From positions 20,753,501 to 20,817,500 of the forward strand of contig JAWQUS010000008.1 in NCBI GenBank assembly GCA_036365455.1: a stretch of DNA of 64,000 bases, read 5' to 3'. The notes under the pieces are model-generated. The model saw only the letters and a program-made list of their open reading frames with translations, ran no database searches and was not told the origin of the DNA. Both the position numbers and the translations under genes were made by a program. This DNA is from Macrosoma leucophasiata (taxonomy: Eukaryota; Arthropoda; Insecta; Lepidoptera; Hedylidae). Each line of letters begins with the position of its first letter. Positions within the stretch are counted from its first letter, which is position 1. This document shows positions 10,922-22,600 of this stretch, one piece after another.

Positions 10922-12040
10922 CCGCATAAACAAACATGCATCTATACGCGCATGTATATGTACGTAGACATTAATTTCCAAACATCAGTTTGATAGAGCA
11001 GTTTGATCAGTTTGATTTTTTAGTTGTCCTGTTGAGATAAGTTTACCACGCTCGATTTAAAAAATGCTACAAAAATCGAGACATATGTATGCAATTACAA
11101 TATTGTAACTGTGTAATTAGTTGATTACTGACAATGGTCGGTTCTATGCCTAACCTTTATTTTGTTGATGTCACTTCACGTGCTAATCAAATTAAAGTGC
11201 CAATAGTGTATACAATTTTCCAGTGTGCCAATCTGTTGTAAACTACAATTAAATAATTAAGAATTTGTTACCTTCTCTAATTAAGTGCGGGAGTTATTTT
11301 TAATTGAAGTAAATTAATAAACAGTATTGATCTAGAATAATGCCTATGAGGGTTTAAAAAAAAAGATAGTTGGTCATTGTGAGCTTCATATACAGACCTA
11401 TTTATATTTGATAATATGTCAAATACGCGACTTGCACATTTGAGCTCAAACCGCACATGCCGTAACGCGAACCGATAAAATAATTAACAATTATGGCGCG
11501 CTCCACCGTAGATGTAGCGAGGTTTGTCTCATTTAATTTTTTTACATACTTAAAATACCGCGCCGCGTAAATGCGATTTGAGCTTTGGTAATATATTATA
11601 AACAATTACAGAACTCGGCCCATGCTAATTTGCCTTTGATATTGAATTACAATGGTTTTATTTTCCTAAGGCGTACTTGATTATTATATATAAGTGGACA
11701 AATACACGTTTTAGTATCATAAAGAAATGTTTTTAACAAATTTATAGAGTTCTTGTATGATCTGTTGTAATACCTAAAGTTATAAGATGAATCCACATCT
11801 AATACATTTTAATTAGGTTGATTTTTAATGTTACATTTATAAAATAGCATCTAATAGTTGTTTTAGGTCTTGATTTATTCTAATAAAATTTGTAGTGGTT
11901 GAGTACGTGTATCATAAATGTAGGTACATAAACCATTATATTAGTATGCCTATTTTCAGTTTTGTATTGTGGCGTTCTGAAAGTGCCTAGTTTGATAGAA
12001 CTATAAAGTTGTTGTTCACTAAACTTAATACTGTTTTAAA
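10922..12040. other. Intergenic, nothing recognised
   Basis: This is AT-rich DNA without supported genes. Confidence 0.35.
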
Positions 12041-12118
12041 CATTATTTTTAACCGACTTCAAAAAGGAGGAGGTTCTCAATTCGACCCGTATGTTTTTTT
12101 TTTCAAAACCACCAACCA
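12041..12118. repeat. Dispersed repeat fragment (CGACTTCAAAAAGGAGG)
   Basis: The block ACTTCAAAAAGGAGGAGGTT then TCTCAATTCGACCCGTATG and a T-run recurs at 36278-36330 with few changes. It is a widespread lepidopteran repeat end; no autonomous element is attached in either place. Confidence 0.55.
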
Positions 12119-12454
12119 GATGCCCAGATTTTCTTCAAAAGGCAACACACGTCGAAATTTTAATGGTTGTTTTTCTGTGGAACGCACGATTTGTGCTCTG
12201 TAGTCTTATCGAAACATAAGAATAAAATAGAATTATTTTCAAATAGATAATAAAAAAAAAATCACGGAACAACAAAAGCAAGTTGTATATTTATAAACAT
12301 TTTGTATCGGATTCGCTGTCGCCAAACTCATTATACAATTAGCATGCAATGCATTCGTCTATTATCATCTACTAACGCAAACTGTTTTTTGTCGTTATAA
12401 TTTTACCAAAAGTTATAATTTATAACATACGAATGGAATATTTGTTAATATTAT

Positions 12455-12512
12455 GTTATCTACTCCCCTCCGGTCCGCCGCAGCGGCCGGTGGCCCGTGT
12501 TGCTCTATGGTA
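12455..12512. repeat. GC-rich dispersed repeat, inverted partner at 44384-44440
   Basis: GGTCCGCCGCAGCGGCCGG followed by TGGCCCGTGTTGCTCTATGG reappears inverted at 44384-44440 as ATAGAGCAACACGGGCCACC and so on. The GC content stands out from the surroundings. This is probably the end of an old transposable element. Confidence 0.55.
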
Positions 12513-12562
12513 TAGGTTGCAGATTACATTTACCATCAACATGAATTGATTAAATATTAAAT

Positions 12563-12985
12563 TGAGAGTTTTGCGGGAACCTTGAAGGCGTGTGGTGCTC
12601 TTATTTTATTTCATTTTCTTTATATTATGGCATCGCTATTACGCATATTGCCAGTGTTAAGTAAAACGATATTTCGTATTCGTAATAAGCAACGTAAAAG
12701 TCAGAGTCTGTCAGTCAATTTATCAGTCCGTCAGTCAGCGTCACAGTCAGTAAATCGAGTAAAGCGATGGCTACTTTAACATAACATTTACAATGAAGTT
12801 TTGGAGGCAACCCGAAAGGTATTTTCGCACTGTTATTCTATTACACTATACACGGGCACTGTAATAAACCTATATCAAACAAAATGCCACCAACTTTATT
12901 TAATATAACTCAAAAATACACCCAGAAAATGAAATAAAATAAGAGCACCACACGCCTCTTTCAAGGTTCCCGCCAAAACTCAAGC
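12563..12985. mobile_element. MITE family E, copy 1 (long terminal inverted repeats)
   Basis: Left GAGTTTTGCGGGAACCTTGA continues into GGCGTGTGGTGCTCTTATTT; the inverse lies at 12920-12981. The interior holds stacked CAGT/GTCAGTC repeats and a GTAAAGCGATGGCTACTTTA block. Copy 2 is at 56400-56812, and an inner fragment is inverted at 61780-61915. A short in-frame stretch MASLLRILPV.SKTIFRIRN recurs between copies but is not a known domain. Confidence 0.75.
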
Positions 12986-14029
12986 GTCGAACTTTTGAGA
13001 ATGATTCTCGACGAAGTAGAGTTCAGTGGAGTATTATACACGACTGAAGTTAAGTTCGACAATAGCGCTGAATTGTTACGCACGTGCCACGCCCACTTAG
13101 CACATTCATTTTTTTTGTTGTTCCGTATAAAAAATATATGCCTCACCTCGAAAACGTGAAAAATGATAACAATTCACCAGGTTTAACATAGTTACTACTT
13201 TGGCGGTGTCCTGGCAGTTGATCTAGTAATGACTACCACTAAACACACTTAAAAAATCAGTTATTATATTTATGTTTATATTACATTATTATGTTATGCA
13301 TAATAATATATTTTACTTTCCAACTCAATTTTTTAATTCTTGAACCATGTGATTTGATATTTTGAATATGAAGGGGACAGAATAGTATTTACGGCAAATG
13401 TAATATCATTTATTTATAATTAAATTGTTTATATGCTTCTATTCATGTCAGTTAGGTGTAATACAATTAAATAAACAATAATGTTTGAAACAGTGTTCCT
13501 GGATAGTGTTTGGTTAGAATAGTAACTTATGTAGATTTCATAGCCTTTATATATATAACGTTGACATAGTAACATATGTTTATTTTATACAGGCAACCAT
13601 TTTACGCAAATTGATTTATGTTATTGACATATAAAGATTACGTGGTAGAGAAGAAACGTCATAACTTGCGTAGATCTGATTTTGACTTGTCGTGCCTGAT
13701 TTTTGTGAGGAGTCATGATCCTACGAGCTCCAAATCCCATAGAATTGTGACACATGTTCTTTTAATTATATCAGAATTTGACTCCAAATGTTGGCAGAGT
13801 CGATGATAGCGACACGAAAAATTGTTATGACTATAACGTAAAATAAAAATAGCCTTTATTCTAATATACATTATATTCGATTATTCCGAGTAACAAATAT
13901 CATATATCTTATGACTATATTAGTCACTTGAATGGGTGAATATCGAACACACTTAGCCTGGGTTGCATCAAGATATTTGTTAAAGTTATTGTAACATGTC
14001 ACACCCTATTCTAACTTAAAAGAAATCTA
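12986..14029. other. Intergenic, nothing recognised
   Basis: This is AT-rich sequence. The GCCTGGGTTGCATCAAGATA block at about 13958-13978 recurs in variant form near 48325 and 56870 and looks like an old repeat end. Confidence 0.35.
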
Positions 14030-14385
14030 TTTTATTTTTAAAGAAAAATGGAAAGAAAAAATTGACTTCAGGCGAGACTCGAACTCGCGACCTACTGGGA
14101 ATCTAGTCCAGCGCAGTTATTAAGGGTAAAAGCGACTTCTTTACGATATTCAATAAACTGAAAAGTCTATTATATCGGTTGCCTAACTAGCATAGTTGGT
14201 AATAGATGGCGCTGCTGCTACCATAAAGCAATGCAATAGATGTGAAGGAAAGATTTGACAAATCGGGCAGGGCTTCAGTAGCTCAATTGGAAGAGCGGCT
14301 GGACTAGATTCCCAGTAGGTCGCGAGTTCGAGTCTCGCCTGAAGTCAAATTTTTCTTTCCATTTTTCTTTAAAAATAAAATATAT
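14030..14385. mobile_element. Inverted pair of tRNA-like repeat units
   Basis: Positions 14273-14345 (+) resemble a tRNA: acceptor GGCTTCA pairs with TGAAGTC, the D-stem GCTC/GAGC is present, and the T-arm GCGAG-TTCGAGT-CTCGC is perfect. The anticodon loop would be nine bases, so a working tRNA is unlikely. About 78 bp covering its 3' half and an A/T-rich tail reappear inverted at 14033-14112. I call it a tRNA-derived SINE or foldback pair. Confidence 0.6.
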
Positions 14386-15074
14386 TTCACAAGCATGTGT
14401 TAATGCGAAATAATATAAAACAATTTAAAAAAATCTGTAAAAGTTAGAGAAGGATGTGAAACGTTACAATAAACACCAACCAACCCAGCATTAATATGTT
14501 GTCTGTTAGGCTTGCTTGAATCTGTTCTTAGGGATGTAATTTTTTTATTGCTGCATCTGTAGACTGTTTAGTAAATATGTTACTCCTTCGATAAATATTA
14601 ACTTCAGATTGTTATATCTAAAACAAAGGCGGCTTTTGGCGAGCCTGCATTTAAAGGCCACGAAAATTCACAACATTTGTCGAATGATAATTTAATTAAA
14701 GTGACTACTTATTCGTGCGCTGGATTGTCAGACTAGTCCGAATTTAAAAGATTACGTGACGTCCACGATGTTTTAGATTTATATGTGACCATGATTCCAA
14801 TCAAATGTCCAACAAATTAATAAGTTAATCTCGGACTGAAAAGGGTAAAAGTGAACTTTTCTTAATTATTGTTTTTATTTTTAGCCCTTTTTCGACATTT
14901 CTCATACATTTTTCCTCTTTTAACTAACTCTATTAGTCTTTTTGCATTTTTTTAAATAACGATATTCGTTCTATTATATGAAAGGTAATATTTATGTATT
15001 CTGGCATTTGTCGCATATTTATTTATACCTCAATGTGCCGAGTATATAAGCGGACTTAATGCCACCAGACATTG

Positions 15075-15222
15075 AATATTTACCTCCTTATTCATAAACG
15101 AACATTACTTACATTTTAGTTATATATAGCTTTGTCTTTGTCAATTGCGCTGTGTAGAAAAAAAGAAAGGAGACATTAGCAGCACTTTAGCTGAAATAAG
15201 TTTATGAATAAGGGGTTAGAAT
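15075..15222. mobile_element. MITE family H (CCTTATTCATAAACG ends), copy 1
   Basis: CTCCTTATTCATAAACGAAC on the left is the inverse of AAGTTTATGAATAAGGGG on the right. The interior shares CTTTGTC and TAGCTGAAAT-like blocks with the copy at 32562-32700. It is non-coding, about 145 bp. Confidence 0.7.
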
Positions 15223-16047
15223 ATATAGTTTCCGAAAATGAAGATAGCGGTGATTACGTCAAACATTAATTAATTTTGTAAACAAGATTTCTTTTTAATT
15301 AACGTTATACACGTTTGAATAAACTAATTCAAAGTGGGTTGATAAGGCCATTTTTCAGCTTGATGTGATATATAAACTTGGATAAATATAAACTGAGATA
15401 ACACCCTAGTGTATATGGGTAATTATCACGAAATCCCGAAATTCGGCTATCTTGAAATGACAAATAATATTGTAATTATTTGATATTTATTTTATGTGAG
15501 ATTGATAGTACTAATGTTACTAAACATCGATTATGTAGTGGTCCCAAAAATTATCGCGTTTTATAAAAGTTATGAGGACATAAAAAAAAATCAAAGTGAG
15601 GGAATGACAATTAAGGTGAGGGAATGATTATTTCAGACAAGTCATGAAACTTTTTAAATGAAATTAGTTTTCTTTCAAAGAAATCTTTATATTAAACGAA
15701 ATTTTGTTCTCTAACGATAAGTAAAATCAATGAGTAACTCCAGCAAATCACAAAAGACCACGGTAGCTGAAAAGCGACCGAAACGCCTGGTTCGATTTTA
15801 AATAATAATTTTAGTATACGCGAGATAAATCCGAAAACTAGTTTTATTTCAATGAGCATTGTTAACAACAAAAAAACTGATCATCCGTTGAATATTTGCG
15901 TGGATCACACATTCGCATGATTGTGTTACGGTCTTTTATGTTTGCCCAAAAAGGCCGAAATCTACAGAAAGTAGTCAAGCTTAGTCTGTAGTCAGAAACT
16001 TTTTGTGCAAAGTTTTCATGGTATCGCACAGTAAACTTTAGTTTAAC

Positions 16048-16355
16048 GGTCTCAGTAGCCTAGTGGTAGCAGGCCACTACTACTACGCTGGGTACGATTC
16101 CTGGGTAGGGGGCTGTCAGAGATAATAGTGTTAAGTCCTTTATCTCTGGTTCTATTGGGATTATTTCATTTTCTGGAAATTTCCCAGTACCTCGAAGTTA
16201 GGTAATGTGCCCAGAGATGTTAACAGGCTCGCCACCTGTAAGATGGGCCAAAACGTAATCGGTGAATGGTGGGTGTTTGCGTGTATGCTTGAATGCATGT
16301 ATTTACCTCTGCCTACCCCATCGGGGATTACAGGTGTGGAGTTATGCTCAGTAAA
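16048..16355 (+). mobile_element. SINE-B copy
   Basis: This is a tRNA-derived SINE: box A-like TAGCCTAGTGGTAGCAGG at its head, a box B-like TACGATTCCTGG, then the family body TTCTATTGGGATT and tail CTCTGCCTACCCCATCGGGG. It lies inside the 15412-17757 element and faces an inverted copy across a 60-bp palindrome. Confidence 0.75.
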
Positions 16356-16379
16356 ACAAATTGATGAAATTGATGAATT

Positions 16380-16439
16380 GGTCGCATCCCAGGAAAGAAA
16401 GATCTTGTAAACAAGATCTTTCTTTCCTGGGATGCGACC
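16380..16439. repeat. 60-bp palindrome with 29-bp perfect arms
   Basis: Left arm 16380-16408 begins GGTCGCATCCCAGG and the right arm 16411-16439 is its exact inverse, with only AA between. It sits at the junction of the two inverted SINE-B copies and is not part of the SINE consensus. Confidence 0.85.
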
Positions 16440-16440
16440 T

Positions 16441-16765
16441 CCTTTCGACATTGCTGTCGTCAATGTCATTGTAATTCCCGAAGGGGTAAGCAGAGGCAAA
16501 TGCATGCATTCAATCATACATGCAAACACCCCCGATTCGGCGTTTACGTTTTTGCACATGTAACAGGTGGCGAGCCTGTTGACACCCTCGAGCACATTAC
16601 CCAGCTATGAGGTGCTGGAAAACTTCCAGAAAATGGAAAAAAATCCAATACAACCAAAGATAAACGATATTACATCGTTTTCCAGAGAAAACGATGTAAT
16701 ATCTGGGGATATCAGAATATCCCCAGAACCCAGGACCCCATTTTACCACTAGGCTACTGATTCAG
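16441..16765 (-). mobile_element. Rearranged SINE-B copy containing two hairpins
   Basis: The inverted SINE-B starts near the tail AATTCCCGAAGGGGTAAGC. Where the consensus carries CACCATTATCTCTGATAACC, it instead has two hairpins: GATATTACATCGTTTT (16666-16681) with its inverse at 16688-16703, and CTGGGGATAT (16703-16712) with its inverse at 16717-16726. The copy then resumes with AACCCAGGACCCC and the A box. This is the footprint of a local rearrangement. Confidence 0.7.
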
Positions 16766-17757
16766 ATATTCTTTAATTCTTTCTTTTTCGCGAAGTATTT
16801 CAAGTGTCACAGGATCAGCTTTCATAGTTTCCCTGCGCTTTGCTTCTTTGCTTATCTTCTTTTTTTTTGAGATTTTTTAATGTACAACAATATAGCAAAT
16901 AATAAATTCAAGAGTTAATAAAAGAGAACAATAAAAAAAGCCTATTAGCCCACCCAAAAATCATTCCCTCATATATCATCATTCCCTCGCCATACTTTTT
17001 TATGTGGGAATGATGGTGAGGGAATGACGAAATAAAGAATAACCGTAAAAGACTCGTGACATAGCCGTACTTTTAAAACGATTTTTCTGCTTAAGGAAAT
17101 TACCCCCCCAAAAAGCAAAAATCTTATCTGTGCAACTTATAATCAGTTAAAGAACTTACCTTTTGTGTTTTTAGAGTGTGCTGAAATGACGATCAAAAAT
17201 TTTATTTAACCATAAAGACAAAGAAAACCCTTGTTTGCAGCGGCGCTCCCGAACACAGTCACAGAAAATGCGCCAGTTTGAAATTGCCAACTTTCAAAAA
17301 CTAATGGCAGCGTTCGTATTTCATTTAAAATGCGTTCATTATTCAACTGTTAGTAATAGTGTGAGGGAATGATTTATTTTTGTGAGACACAAATAAATAT
17401 TCAAATATTTAACGCGTTTTTTACTTTATTACGCTAATATCGGTTTTTCCCCACAAATTTATAATATTTTTTAGGTAATCCAACTTACTTGAATACGATT
17501 CGAATGTCATTTATACTTTTTAGCTAATTCAAAGTAAATAAAATTGGTACTTGGGACACAGTGAGGGAATGATTTTGGGAACATTATGGTTATGCGTTTT
17601 TATTTATTTATTTATACGGCTCTAAAATCTTATGTGGAGCTTTTAGATACAATGATGTGGATTGTATAGAAATATTAGTAACATCCATTTCTTTGTTAGA
17701 TTTTATATAAAACTCCAAGGACAAGAATTTCCCGATTTCGTGATAATTACCCATATA

Positions 17758-19569
17758 TAGGTAAGTACTTAAAAATATTCTGAAGATAGATTTTCTTTCC
17801 AGATTGGCGTAAAATGGCCCTTATTAACCCTGGTTTTATATCACCAAAAAATAAATACGGATTTATAATTTTTATAATAAAATAGATAAGTGAGCGTGGC
17901 AATAAAATAAACTCTTCAATTTCTATGGTTGTTAGAAAGGATGCTTAAATACGCATTTTGTATACTGAAATGATACCTACTTATATGAGAAAGTCATCAT
18001 TTTCAGAACATGGTTCTATCAATATTAAATGTCTGTTATATATATTTTCCCCTATGTATATTATTATTTTATATTATCAAGGGGTAGTGTTACGATATCG
18101 AAAGGGTTTAGCTAGAGCTACACTGTGACCTGTGACCAATGATGTGGATTATACAACGTGTAAAGGGAATAACGCACTCTCTCAGACAAGTCGATTAGAA
18201 AATCGAGGTTTAATTATAATACATGTTTATGTATTAATATTTTTTATTTAAGAAATAAGTTGTTTTCATATGTACGAACAGTATGCACACCCTACGCATA
18301 TATACTTACCCTACGTCTACCTTCGGCCGCACATAAAACACAAACATACGCACATACGCACACTGTCCTAATGTGATGGAGCATGACCTGCGCATCCATC
18401 TTTAACACTCGCTAGTAATAAGATTCATTTCAATATCTTATTGCTTAAATTATTATTTATAACAGATTGCACGTCTCAACGAGCCCTAATGAAATTGTTA
18501 GACTAGCATATTATTTTGGTTAGACGTTAGTCTTTTTCGTATTGACGTCGTGTTTGACTGCACCAAATGGGTGACCATAATTTACATTAAAAATGCCTAA
18601 AATCGATTCTGAACAACCTAGTTTCGAGTTGTACATTCAATCCTGTTACACGTTGTATAAAACATAAAAATGATCACGTGGGCATATTGCAGTTCCTTCG
18701 TAGTTCTTGCTCTATAGTGATATGTTGGTACCTACTATTTTAAAATAGAACACATGTAAGATAGTTATATATGAAGCTAATCCTAACGTGCCAATCCCTA
18801 AGTATTGATTTTAATAATTGTTGCATTTGTATGAAAGTTTTCGTTTGGTAAGTGATGGTGTGAAACTGTATTATTTTTTACCAAATTTAGGTAGATAATG
18901 GGTTTTTTAATAAATAAATAATAAGAGTAAAACCTTTCTTTTATTTTATTTAGTAAATTTTACATTATAATGACATGTACATTTACAACAGTAATGGAAG
19001 ATGTAATCTGCCGAATCTGAACCAAACTAAAATCGAACACCATCGGCTCTCGTTCATCTCCTTCGAAACATCTGGTACCTGGTACTACACTAAATTATAC
19101 TATAATATTACATCTACAATTGAGTTTCCGATGCAATTTGAGTGCCCATTATCAAAAAATAGTAACTATCCTATTACTTAATATTTTACATACTTAACAT
19201 TACCTATATTTGAATTAGTTCAGCGAAATTAATTGTAACAATTTCAACCGTTCTAATTTCTCAGTCAGAAGATAATCACAAAAATCGAGTTATCATGTCA
19301 GTTAATCGCAGCAGAATCTGGGTCATCGTATACAAACTGAAACCACATTGTAAATTGTAAGTGACGTAATGGTGTTGAAACTATTATAACATTGCAAATG
19401 TTGTGGTTACTTGTTCGATTTAAAAATTGAAAAACGAAATATTTCACGAAACAAACTATTGGATTTAGAAAATAAGAAAGATAAATTATTTATTTTATCT
19501 TGTCCAAACAGATAATTTTTCTTTTCTCTCAATTTGTGATTGTGAAGTATAATACCGTCATTGTTTTTT
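17758..19569. other. AT-rich intergenic DNA between the element and the CRAL-TRIO gene
   Basis: I find no supported gene or dispersed repeat. A short CACACATACGC-like stretch at 18330-18365 is simple sequence. Confidence 0.35.
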
Positions 19570-19575
19570 TTTATT
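19570..19575 (-). terminator. Polyadenylation signal of the CRAL-TRIO gene
   Basis: AATAAA on the - strand, 38 nt after the stop codon. Further AATAAA-like copies follow within 100 bp, so the exact cleavage site is uncertain. Confidence 0.45.
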
Positions 19576-19612
19576 TAATTAGTTATACAACAAAAACTGA
19601 TTAATAAATGAA

Positions 19613-22600
19613 TTAGTCTACTTCTAATTTTCTAAAATTGCCCGTAAGACCCCGCATAGCATCGCCGACGGTGTCAGCGCCCGCGCAGGTGTTCGCGCCT
19701 GCCCTTAATGCGGATATAGCGCCCTCTCTCGCAGCCTCGCTGTACATCTCTAACCGAACCGCCATTTTGTCTCCCAGCAATAGCGTATCCCGTCTAGTCG
19801 CTAACTCTTCTTTCCATAATTCTGTAAATCAGAAAATTCACGATTGAGAAACATTCACCAATTCAAGAACTTGTTTATTTCGATGTTAGTTATCTAATAA
19901 TTTGGAAAATCAGGAATGTTGTCAGTGTCAGGATTATTCATAATGCAGTTTAAGTGGTAGGTAAATAATTAACTGTTCCCTAAAACCTATTCATTCTATG
20001 CCATAACTATGGAGCAGAGACAATCGTTACAATGGATTTGTAGTGTGTTGGTATGTGGATTTAAAGAGCTGCAGTAGGTATTTCTTTTGCCCTAACGGCA
20101 AGTGAAAACCATCCCGCGATGCTGTAGGTTTAGATTTGAAGGAGGACTGAAAAATATAAAAGTAATTATTTTGTATCTTACCGATCATTTCTTTCATTGG
20201 CATCGTGCCACCATATTCTTGTGGCAACAGCCTTTTGTCAATCTCAACGTCATCTATTGAAGTGTAGAGTTTTACTCGCTTCCTTATTTTTTCAGAAATG
20301 AGAGCCATACCAAAGTCTAGCGCGAATTTCACTGTGGCATGCACGTTAACGCCATAGATTTCTTTATGCCTGAGAGGAATGGTGCGCTGCAAAAATTTGA
20401 ATGTACCTTATTAGAGAAACGTTTTAATCCTATTAAAAAAAAGAAGAATAAGTATGTATATCACCACTAGGAAAACATCATTATTCATTATTTCTCCTGG
20501 TAGCAACTCTATATATGTATTTTGAAAATAAAATGAGTAGGTACCAATGCATGTTCCTAAGTATTCGAGTGCTCCAAAAGGTAAAAAATTAAATTAAATT
20601 CGACTTTAATGCACCAATTAACTAGCCGCAGGTCCCATTATTCGATCTTATTATAAAAGACGAGAATAAAAATTTTGCTGTCTATTTTTACTGAACCCCT
20701 ATCAGTGGATTCATCGAGGGATCGTTTTCTATCTAGATTGCTGCAATCCTCCGATCGAAGTACTATATATTGGGATCGGCCATAGCAGTGCCGGATTAAA
20801 GCTTCTTTTGATGCCGTGAGCAAGTGAGTCAACCTACTCCTGTCCTATCCAAGTTTTCTGCTTGATAAACAATTGAGCAAAAAAATCCTTTGTGTCCTCT
20901 CTGTCCAAGTTTTTTCTATCATGAGTTGATGAGTAAAAAAAGGAAATTACCTCGCCATTTTTGACAATCCGTACAGCTTCTCTTGGTGTGAAGAGGGTAA
21001 GATGGGGGAAACTGACTCCAGAACCATCAGCGAAGTGAACCAAACCACGGACCTGCGTCTCCTCGTCCTCCATCAAAGTTTCATAGCAAATGGCCATTAC
21101 GCGGCACATATCTTGGTTTGTGAATTTGTAGGGATCGAACACTCCTGGTGATATGAATGGCAAAGTGTTTTTAACTTATATGAACGATTAGTCTCTGCTT
21201 CGATGCCGCTAGATGTCGTTAGCATAATCGTACTAGCTTGAAATATGCGATAACAATTTCTATACTAAAATGGACTAGTTAGTGTTCTACTCAGTGTCGT
21301 ATCTACCATTGCCGGAGTGTCCCGGGACTCCCAGAGGTTTCTTTGATCTTTATAGGTCTAACCTAACCTAACCTAACAAAAAACTCACTATTTAAATAGG
21401 TTAATTTAAAAAGATCCTGCGGTCCTTGGTTACTTTGGGACATTGACAAAGCTAACATAACTTTAATTGTCAACTACCTCCCTGCATGAAAATGTAGAAT
21501 ACACAATCAAAATCAGACAGGTAAAGTTTATTGCGTATCAAATGCACAATTTGTACGCAGAAGCATTCGGTTGCAAATAGTTAATAGGGACACTAATTGA
21601 GTTGCTGGTGTTGCAGAGTTGCCGGTTGCCACATTCAATCAGCTTTTATTATGGAGAGCGGTTCTAGGAAGCGAAGCAGAGATCAATCAATAATAATTAC
21701 AATCATTAGCCTATACCTACTAAGCGTATGACGTAGCGTAGGGTTAATGTGAAAATTGGTAAATGTGACTACGTAAAACCTCGACAGGTATGTAAGAAGT
21801 AAATTGAGCTTTGGATGATGATTACCTAATACTTTCTGTAAGTGTATATTTAATTATTATTTATTATGTGCCTACCTGCTTTGTTACATGCATACCTACT
21901 TAGTACAGTGTTCATCAAGTGATAATGCACATCGAGCCTATGAAAGTGACAATCGGCTAGTTTCGGCTTTATAGAGCGTTATCTCTGCTGCACACTGCCT
22001 ACGTAAGCATCCCTAGTACGGTATTGGTCAAAACTTGATCAAAATAGGCGACAAACGTCAAATAGGTAAGGTACGAAAGAGATAACGCTCTATAGATCCG
22101 AACTAAGCCGACGTCTCTTCCTGAGGTCGATGTGCATTATTTCTTGTTGGATACTGTAATTATTGTTGACTATGAACAGTCCAGAAAAAAGACAAAATCC
22201 GCTAGATGGAAACAATGAAAAAAGGCAAAAGCTAAGATTGCGTGATAACAAAATACTAACTAATGCATGCAATAGAAGACTTACAAAAGGCTTACAGAAG
22301 CTGCAGTAAAAAAGGAACCGTGAAGACTGGAAAGGTTGGCTTTGCCTATGAATTTAAGGTGCAAATAAATAAATTGAAAATGGATGAATATTCAATATAT
22401 AGGTGGGTATACTTATTAATTTCTTTAAAATTTTTACCTACATTTGTGCATTTAATATATATACATATCGCTACGGAGTCAGACAATGTTTGTAGGCGCA
22501 TTACTTCAATTTGATAAATTTTAATTTTATGCGTTCGTTATTGTCAGAAGAAGGTTTGTATGAATATTTAAAATAGAAAATAGGTATGTAGGTATTTGAA

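Larger units (their letters stand above)
15412..17757. mobile_element. 2.35-kb non-autonomous DNA element with GTGAGGGAATGA motifs
   Basis: The ends TATATGGGTAATTATCACGA (15412 onward) and, inverted, TCGTGATAATTACCCATATA (17738-17757) match and extend inward through AAATC..GAAATTC. GTGAGGGAATGA or its inverse occurs at 15596, 15616, 16961, about 16977, 17016, 17361 and 17561, concentrated toward both ends as transposase-binding repeats often are. No transposase frame survives. Two SINE-B copies lie inside. Confidence 0.6.

Noticed and set aside
14273..14346. Functional tRNA gene
   Set aside because: The anticodon loop would have nine bases and a weak stem, and the sequence has an inverted partner copy.
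21358..21377. Telomeric array
   Set aside because: Only about four CCTAA units inside an intron; too short to mean a chromosome end. A similar stretch at 50810-50830 lies in a SINE.
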